Shown: positions 58,180-64,000 of the stretch, one piece after another
How positions within the stretch are numbered: position 1 is the stretch's first letter
Layout of the letters: each line of letters opens with the position of its first letter
DNA from: Litchfieldia sinesaloumensis
Lineage (GTDB): Bacteria; Bacillota; Bacilli; Bacillales; Bacillaceae_L
Reading direction: 5' to 3'
Assembly: GCF_900156865.1 (NCBI RefSeq)
Contig: NZ_LT732529.1
Location: 2,792,460-2,856,459, forward strand
DNA: 64,000 nucleotides
Made by a program: the position numbers and the translations under genes
The notes under the pieces: model-generated
The model's database searches: none
What the model saw: only the letters and a program-made list of their open reading frames with translations
Told to the model about the DNA's origin: nothing

Positions 58180-60471
58180 TTACATAACTTCCTTTTTTCC
58201 TTTATAAAGCTCTCTATATTTACCTGGTGTAATATTATTACACTTACGAAATGCCCGAATAAAGCTATTTTCATGCTGATACCCAACCTTTATTGCGATA
58301 TCAGAAATCTTCTCTTCTGTATTTACTAATAAATCTGCAGCAAGCTTCATTCTTAAATTCGTAAAATACCCATAAATCGTTTCGTTCATCTCTTTCTTAA
58401 AAATGGAGCTGGCTAAACTCACGCTAATACCAATTGAATCGACAATTTCCGTAATACCAATTGGTTCATCTATGTGTGCTTTCATATATTCAATCATTTT
58501 TTGAATTAAAATTGATTCCTTACTTGTTTCAAGAGCCTGGATTTCCTGAATCTTATGTTCTGCTTGTTCTATTAGGAAATCTGCAATATCATCAATATAC
58601 ATGGTGTGAAGTTGATTAAAGAATTCTCTCTCTTTTCTTTTTGCCTCATCATCACCTAGGCGTAAGGATCGATCTCCTATCCTGTTAATAATGATGAATG
58701 CTCTTTCTGGCATCAAACAACTATTCCTAATCTCTTCAATGATTTGGTCAATCAAGTTGTTTGCCCGGATGCTATCACCTGTATTAATTGCCTCTGATAA
58801 TTGGTCTAAAACTTTGTCATTGATTGCTAGCTTCTTTTTCTGCTGGTGCGAGATATCCTCATATTTTAGTAAGCTCCCATACCCCAAGAATAATCTTTGT
58901 CCTAATGCTGTTTCAGCTTCTACGATAGCATCTACGATTTTCCCAAAGTCTGATTTCGTATCAGAGACTCCAACGGAGATACTGAACTCAAGTAATGAAG
59001 AGATTGTAGAAAGCGCTTCCTCTATTTTGTCTTCGAAAAGTGTTTCTTTTCGTTCTGCCTTCAAGACAATCATCAATTTGTCTTTACCTAGATCAACGCA
59101 GTCGGTTTGGGAAGCCAACGCTAGAGATTCAGTTAGAATATTGGTTAATGCAAACTTTAACAGCGAGTGGTCACAGCTAGGGTATTTGTTTGTCCAATGA
59201 TAGAAATGATCAATAGAAATGATTGCAACTTTATAAGTAGGATGTGATGAATCTTGAAAATACCCTTTACACTTTTCTCTTATTTCTTTTATATTTGTTA
59301 TGTTTTTATGATAAATATCGCTAAAAAACTTTGCAGATGCTTCCGATCTAACTCTTCGAATCTTATATGACAATTGCGCATAATCACTTAAAAGTTCTCC
59401 AGCCAGTGTTTCCAAATGTAATAGATCCTGATGATCCTTGTCCATGTCTCTATTCCCCATATTAAACAGCTCTTTCATTCTTCGTATTGGCCTGAACGCT
59501 ATACTATTAATATAGAAAATTGCTACTCCGCTAACTAATAAAGCAAAGATTGAAACAAGGAGAACTACATTACCCACCTTTTTAGACTTAGCTAGTAAAC
59601 TATCTTGAGGAACAAGGGAAATATATTTCCAACCAGTTAGTGGAGAAATATTCTGGCTGACTAAATATTGTTTACCGTTATATGTGATATCACCCAAATG
59701 ATTTTCATCCAGTTGAATAACAGCTTCTATTACCTCATTTGTATCTAGCTTTTCACTAGAAGAAACTGAAGTAGAGTATACTAGGTCATTATTCTGATCA
59801 ATAATCAGTTTCGAGCTACTTAAATTAGCCATACTCGGTGAATGAAATGGTTCAAACAGATGGTGATAACCCAGATTAATCGCGATAATCCCTTTAAGCT
59901 CACCTTGATTCATGATTTTTCTAAACAAGGTTACTTCTGAACGATTTGATGCTTTGCCGTTATGAACCTTTCTTTTCTTCACCAACATCATTTCATCGCC
60001 GAACTCATCAGCTACATCCACCCATTTCGAATCATAAAAAGTTGATTTACGTGAGCTAAAGCCTTGGGGCATCGACACAAAACTATCATGTTCAATATCA
60101 TATATGTAGATACTATTGATGAAGGATGAGCTATTGATAAAGGTAGACAGTAGCTGATAAATTTCAGTAATATCGTTGTAGGAATTCTGAATATCACTAT
60201 TTAAAAATCGATTAATACTAGGATTCAACGCTAACATAATCGCAACATTATCGCTGTCACTAATATGCTGTTCAATGACATTCATACTAACCTGCAGCAT
60301 TTGTTGTTGAGGTTCGTTCAATTCCTCCTGCAGTACTGACTTGGACGTTTGGTAAGATGTAATACTGACTATCAGAATTACAAAAAACACAGCAATGGTT
60401 AAAAATAAAATCAATCTCGTCTCTGTTTTTCGAAGTGGATATTTGAGCCATTTTTGGAAAGTCTGGAGCAC
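58180..60471 (-). CDS. Membrane-bound AraC-family regulator (YesS/YtdP type)
   Basis: 763 residues. TM helix 1 is about residues 20-42. The extracellular dCache-like sensor covers about 43-295, TM helix 2 (VVLLVSIFALLVSGVAIFYI) about 300-320, then a HAMP-like linker and a GGDEF-like degenerate middle region. The C-terminal AraC HTH pair spans about 660-755 (GITEIVDSIGISVSLASSIF and ISDIAIKVGYQHENSFIRAF). B. subtilis YesS and YtdP of this architecture control rhamnogalacturonan genes. It lies in the middle of the operon it probably activates. GTG start after AAAGGAGG. Confidence 0.9.
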   Translation of the reverse strand: MLQTFQKWLKYPLRKTETRLILFLTIAVFFVILIVSITSYQTSKSVLQEELNEPQQQMLQVSMNVIEQHISDSDNVAIMLALNPSINRFLNSDIQNSYNDITEIYQLLSTFINSSSFINSIYIYDIEHDSFVSMPQGFSSRKSTFYDSKWVDVADEFGDEMMLVKKRKVHNGKASNRSEVTLFRKIMNQGELKGIIAINLGYHHLFEPFHSPSMANLSSSKLIIDQNNDLVYSTSVSSSEKLDTNEVIEAVIQLDENHLGDITYNGKQYLVSQNISPLTGWKYISLVPQDSLLAKSKKVGNVVLLVSIFALLVSGVAIFYINSIAFRPIRRMKELFNMGNRDMDKDHQDLLHLETLAGELLSDYAQLSYKIRRVRSEASAKFFSDIYHKNITNIKEIREKCKGYFQDSSHPTYKVAIISIDHFYHWTNKYPSCDHSLLKFALTNILTESLALASQTDCVDLGKDKLMIVLKAERKETLFEDKIEEALSTISSLLEFSISVGVSDTKSDFGKIVDAIVEAETALGQRLFLGYGSLLKYEDISHQQKKKLAINDKVLDQLSEAINTGDSIRANNLIDQIIEEIRNSCLMPERAFIIINRIGDRSLRLGDDEAKRKEREFFNQLHTMYIDDIADFLIEQAEHKIQEIQALETSKESILIQKMIEYMKAHIDEPIGITEIVDSIGISVSLASSIFKKEMNETIYGYFTNLRMKLAADLLVNTEEKISDIAIKVGYQHENSFIRAFRKCNNITPGKYRELYKGKKEVM

Positions 60472-60535
60472 CTATTATAACCTCCTTTTTTCGCATTATA
60501 CTATATATCCACTGATTCCGAATGAATATTTCTAA

Positions 60536-62695
60536 CTATTCACAATCTTTATTACCATTTAAAGCCTCTAGCATTCTCCTCGTTTCAGTTCCTGCTAATA
60601 GAACAATTCCGATTCCATGTGTATCATTTAGCTTCCAAGGTAGTTCATGCTTATAATAGAAATTAGAAAAGGAGTAACTAGATCCTTGGCATACCCCATA
60701 AAGATTTCCATGTTTATCAATAGCCCTCTCTGTTAGACCCTTCCATCCAGCCATAACCGCTTGTATATACTTTGATGGATTTTCAATCCAGCCATATCGA
60801 ACCCCGTTTGCAAAGGCATAGATGAACATTGATGTACAAGACGACTCCTCATAGGATTCTGAATCAATTAATACTTGATGCCACAGACCATTTTGACCTT
60901 GAACCTTTAAGCATCCCTCGGCAAGTTGACGATAGAACGTAAGTATACCCTGATAGTACTCATGGTCAGATGGAAGTACCTTCAACAACTCTGTTAATGA
61001 GAACAGTACCCAGCCATTGCCTCGTCCCCAAGTTGTTAATGTAGGCTTTTCTTTTAAAACATGATACACATGTGACATGAGTTGAATTTCTTCCATATAA
61101 AGATAGCTTTTATAAAGCAGAAGTTGTCTAGCAGCCTCATCTACATACGTGCGATCACCGCTATACTTAGCATAACGGCATAAAAATGGAACGCTCATGT
61201 ACATATCATCACACCACATTGTATTGTGCATGCTCTCTGAAACACCGACTTTTCTGTAAAGGGCACCATCTTCTAAACGGCTCTGCTTATTCATGATATA
61301 ATCTGCTATTGTTTCCGCAATTTTGTGAGAACCTTTTATAGAATACTCTTTTGCTGTTAGTAACATAAGGGCACCAAATGAACCGCAATCATCAAGACTA
61401 TCAATATATGAAAGTTGATTATTTATCCCTGCTGCACCGTATTGTTTTTGATCCCAAATCGAATATTCATATCTTGAGGTAGCAAATTCAACATGCTTGC
61501 AAACATAATCAATGATTTCAGGTCTGGAAAATTCCTTTGCCATTTCGATTAACCCATACATCGTTACACCTAAAGGATAGTTCCATTTTCCAAATAACGG
61601 GTTTTCTAGAAATGCTCTTACATTTGCTCCTTTGTTCGTACACCAAAAAAATGTGTCATAGTCTTTGTTTGTTGCTACTGTATCTAGTGACATATAGTCA
61701 GAAATTACAACCTTTTCTTCGTTCGAAAACGGACCTAGATAGAGCCAATCATCTTGACTTCCCTTTACCCCATGTGGAATTTGAATCGTTGCGGTATTCG
61801 AGTTGCATTTTATACTAAAGCCCCAGTCCTCATCTCCGCAGGCACTTCTAACCACCAGATCATGATTGCCAACTGGTAGGTCAATGTTAATTTCAAACTC
61901 CCCATTTTCTTCTTTTCGTACTAGCTCTATATCATTTAGAAAAAGTTGTATTGGGCCATTTGTTTTGCCACTTAGGTTTATTGATTCTAAGGAGTGGTTT
62001 ACTATTTTTGTCCAAGCATAAGCTGCATACCCTTTTTTTAATCCATAGATTGTGGCGAGTTGGTTATCGTGCTCCTCTATTTGTGCAATTTTAGGAAGCC
62101 ATTTGTAGCCTGTTTGTGCTTCCTCACAAGATACAGAGGGAATGAGAGTAAGGTTTTCCTCCGTAGGTTCAGTGTATATCCATCCCTCTTCTCCGTCCCG
62201 GTCATAAGATGGGGCTAAAAAATGATAGGGAAAATTTTTGTGTCTTGATGTACCAAATATAGCGCCACATCCTTGTGCACCCTTTTCAATTTCGATTACA
62301 ATATGATTCCATCCCTCTTCTAAATCCAATTTAAGTTTTATATCATTTGCTTCTTCTTCAAGACTAGAGCCAAACTTCTTAATCCCATTATGAAACAATC
62401 GAACAGGACCTAAGCAGTTGAGAAGAAAAACAAAGGAATGTTTTTCTTCAGCCCACAGTTTTGCCCAAGCATAGACTCTTTGACCATCTTTAATATCAGG
62501 AAACATCTTCAAGACTGGAAACTTATATCGATGATATTGGTCTTTCTTAATTAAACTATCTCTTGTTATCCGATACACTGGAGGTTTAGTTGGATTAGCA
62601 CCAATATAGCGTTGCGCTACTGTCAGAAGTGCATCTTTTATACCTTGATAATCAGCGATGCCGTCTTCTTTTGAAAAATAGATAGACTCTTTCAT
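60536..62695 (-). CDS. GH105-like protein with duplicated N-terminal beta domain
   Basis: 719 residues, nearly twice a normal GH105. The C-terminal ~360 residues form the (alpha/alpha)6 barrel, with TMWCDDMYMSVPFLCRYAK (Asp496/Asp497 at the general-acid position) and WGRGNGWVLFSLTELL. The N-terminal ~320 residues contain two similar units: VYAWAKLWAEEKHSF...LGPVRLFHNGIKK (about 74-107) and AYAWTKIVNHSLES...NGPIQLFLNDIEL (about 225-258). They are probably galactose-binding-like sandwiches. No signal peptide. It starts 1 nt after the oxidoreductase stop. The substrate is likely an unsaturated or rare uronic oligosaccharide (inference). Confidence 0.82.
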   Translation of the reverse strand: MKESIYFSKEDGIADYQGIKDALLTVAQRYIGANPTKPPVYRITRDSLIKKDQYHRYKFPVLKMFPDIKDGQRVYAWAKLWAEEKHSFVFLLNCLGPVRLFHNGIKKFGSSLEEEANDIKLKLDLEEGWNHIVIEIEKGAQGCGAIFGTSRHKNFPYHFLAPSYDRDGEEGWIYTEPTEENLTLIPSVSCEEAQTGYKWLPKIAQIEEHDNQLATIYGLKKGYAAYAWTKIVNHSLESINLSGKTNGPIQLFLNDIELVRKEENGEFEINIDLPVGNHDLVVRSACGDEDWGFSIKCNSNTATIQIPHGVKGSQDDWLYLGPFSNEEKVVISDYMSLDTVATNKDYDTFFWCTNKGANVRAFLENPLFGKWNYPLGVTMYGLIEMAKEFSRPEIIDYVCKHVEFATSRYEYSIWDQKQYGAAGINNQLSYIDSLDDCGSFGALMLLTAKEYSIKGSHKIAETIADYIMNKQSRLEDGALYRKVGVSESMHNTMWCDDMYMSVPFLCRYAKYSGDRTYVDEAARQLLLYKSYLYMEEIQLMSHVYHVLKEKPTLTTWGRGNGWVLFSLTELLKVLPSDHEYYQGILTFYRQLAEGCLKVQGQNGLWHQVLIDSESYEESSCTSMFIYAFANGVRYGWIENPSKYIQAVMAGWKGLTERAIDKHGNLYGVCQGSSYSFSNFYYKHELPWKLNDTHGIGIVLLAGTETRRMLEALNGNKDCE

Positions 62696-62696
62696 T

Positions 62697-64000
62697 CTAG
62701 TTCACCTTCCCGCTAGATACGTACTCATTCTGTTTAAGTACCTCATCAATTGAAATGGGCCGGTGTTCTTTTACAGATTTCCAAACAGCCTCACCAGTCG
62801 CAACAGAATACGCTCCATCAGTAGCTCCAGACAAGATTTTATATGGTCTTGTATGATCCTCCCCTAAGAATAAGTCATCTAGTAGAATTGGATCTCCTCC
62901 CCCATGACCTCCTTCTCGATGGACAACATGGATTGTTTCTTTTGACCCGAATAAAGGAAAATAATCAATGGTTTGCACTGGAGTAGGGAATGGAATGCGT
63001 CCTTTCGCATGATACTCGATGGTTTCAAGTCTTCCTTTTGTTCCATTAATGGCTAAACGATAGCCTTCATATGGCAGAGAAAAGTTAACAGAGTAGCTAA
63101 GCAGTGCTCCTCCACTGTATTTAACCGTTGCTGAATAGGTATCCTCTATATTAATTTCCGAATCAAAAATACATTGGTCTGGACGGTATTCCGTATACGG
63201 GTATTTATTCCCTTCGCCTCTTAAAGAGCCGAGATGGTCATCAGGAACTTGAAGCTGCTCTCTTCTTGAATTCCATCTAGAATAATAGGTACAATCCTGG
63301 GTATAGCTACATGTTTCACAATGTCTTCCATCTTCTTTCTTCGGATTCAACTCACCTTCAGGTCCATAATAATTCAGTGCTCCATACGCAAAGACCTCGA
63401 CTGGTTTTTGATCAATCCACCAATTAACCAAGTCAAAGTGGTGAGTACTTTTATGAATCGATAGACCTCCGGAAAATTCCCTCACTCTGTTCCAGCGCTT
63501 AAAATAGCTAGAGCCGTGATGCGTATCTAAATACCAATTCAAATCAATAGAAGTTACTCTACCAATCTTACCCTCACGAATGATTTCTTTAATCTTTGTA
63601 TGTATAGGTGAATATCTGTAGTTAAAGGTAACTGTGACTTTTCCTTTACTGGCTTGTTCAGCATCTAATACTCTTCTACAATCCTCACCTGTTGTGACCA
63701 TCGGCTTTTCAGTTATTACATCTAAATCATGATTTAATGCTGCAATAATATATTTGGCGTGACTATCATCACGACCTGCAACGATAATGACATCAGGCTT
63801 CGTTTCAGCAACCATTTGTTCAAAATCATGTTCTCCGTACATTTTTACGCCAGTTTCATTAGGGAACCTTGTTTGAAATAATTCGAAACGCTTACTATCA
63901 CGATCTAATAAACTGACAATCTCACAGGTTTGAGAAAATGTTGTCGTAATTGGAGCAGCAAACATACCAAGCGCTCTTCCGCTTACGCCACAAATCGCAT
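62697..64000 (-). CDS. Gfo/Idh/MocA-family oxidoreductase, N-terminus beyond the window
   Basis: The frame stays open to the right edge. Before the first internal Met (63965) it reads AICGVSGRALG, a Rossmann glycine-rich loop, so the real start is outside. The EKP motif (VITEKPMVTT) and NYRYSPIHTKIKE are typical of Gfo/Idh/MocA NAD(P)-dependent sugar dehydrogenases. The C-terminal domain has KSTHHFDLVNWW with a likely catalytic His. An unusual cysteine group is CETCSYTQDC (about residue 220 of the visible part). First known gene of the pectin-type locus, perhaps acting on a released sugar or uronate. Confidence 0.88.
   Translation of the reverse strand, partial: AICGVSGRALGMFAAPITTTFSQTCEIVSLLDRDSKRFELFQTRFPNETGVKMYGEHDFEQMVAETKPDVIIVAGRDDSHAKYIIAALNHDLDVITEKPMVTTGEDCRRVLDAEQASKGKVTVTFNYRYSPIHTKIKEIIREGKIGRVTSIDLNWYLDTHHGSSYFKRWNRVREFSGGLSIHKSTHHFDLVNWWIDQKPVEVFAYGALNYYGPEGELNPKKEDGRHCETCSYTQDCTYYSRWNSRREQLQVPDDHLGSLRGEGNKYPYTEYRPDQCIFDSEINIEDTYSATVKYSGGALLSYSVNFSLPYEGYRLAINGTKGRLETIEYHAKGRIPFPTPVQTIDYFPLFGSKETIHVVHREGGHGGGDPILLDDLFLGEDHTRPYKILSGATDGAYSVATGEAVWKSVKEHRPISIDEVLKQNEYVSSGKVN

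Overview
The window is a piece of a low-GC, spore-former-type Bacillaceae chromosome. Gene order matches the Bacillus subtilis secG-rnr-smpB-ssrA, cggR-gapA-pgk-tpiA-gpmI-eno, clpP-crh-whiA-yvcK-rapZ-yvcI-trxB-yvcD and hisZGDBHAFI segments. Supporting signs are purine-rich ribosome binding sites, GTG/TTG starts, an HPr-like Crh, a CggR operator and a CtsR box. The species cannot be named from the sequence. Almost everything is on the minus strand.

Positions 1-14,100 hold an accessory carbon-catabolic region. A DeoR-type regulator is divergent from rpiB-glpX-tkt. A second unit has split ketose kinase genes dhaK-dhaL plus a second triose-phosphate-isomerase-like gene. A third unit has a TIM-barrel isomerase, a TctCBA tripartite transporter, an AEC-family carrier and a PdxA2-like dehydrogenase. 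The enzyme set fits use of four-carbon sugars (erythrulose to erythrose 4-phosphate, drained by transketolase) together with a four-carbon sugar acid. All three units have recognisable sigma-A promoters. T-rich DeoR-type motifs sit on two of them, and a CcpA (cre) site on the third.

Positions 14,100-24,000 carry two acidic Asp/Val-rich small proteins, a LAGLIDADG endonuclease gene and ssrA (tmRNA). They also carry smpB, a PP2C-like and a HIT protein, lactate dehydrogenase with an FNT-family channel, rnr, a carboxylesterase and secG. The tmRNA gene is interrupted in its T-loop by a 281-nt group I intron with clear P1, P2 and S-motif features. The endonuclease gene lies just outside the mature tmRNA 3' end, convergent with it. 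A 53-bp minisatellite separates secG from the glycolytic operon.

Positions 24,000-52,000 are core metabolism: the CggR glycolytic operon, glutaredoxin, rpoN (sigma-54), tRNA-Arg, clpP, crh, whiA, yvcK, rapZ, a Nudix enzyme, trxB, a TPR protein and the complete histidine operon. An insertion with a class III aminotransferase, a frameshifted membrane-protein remnant and a lipoprotein interrupts the yvcI-trxB neighbourhood. Three tandem arrays of DnaA-box-like 9-mers sit before, within and after the his operon.

Positions 52,400-64,000 form a polysaccharide-utilisation locus: a Gfo/Idh oxidoreductase, a GH105-like protein with a duplicated N-terminal beta domain, a YesS/YtdP-type membrane AraC regulator, a GH65/GH95-like six-hairpin enzyme, a GH105 unsaturated rhamnogalacturonyl hydrolase and a GH95 enzyme. 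It looks like intracellular processing of pectin-derived (rhamnogalacturonan) oligosaccharides.
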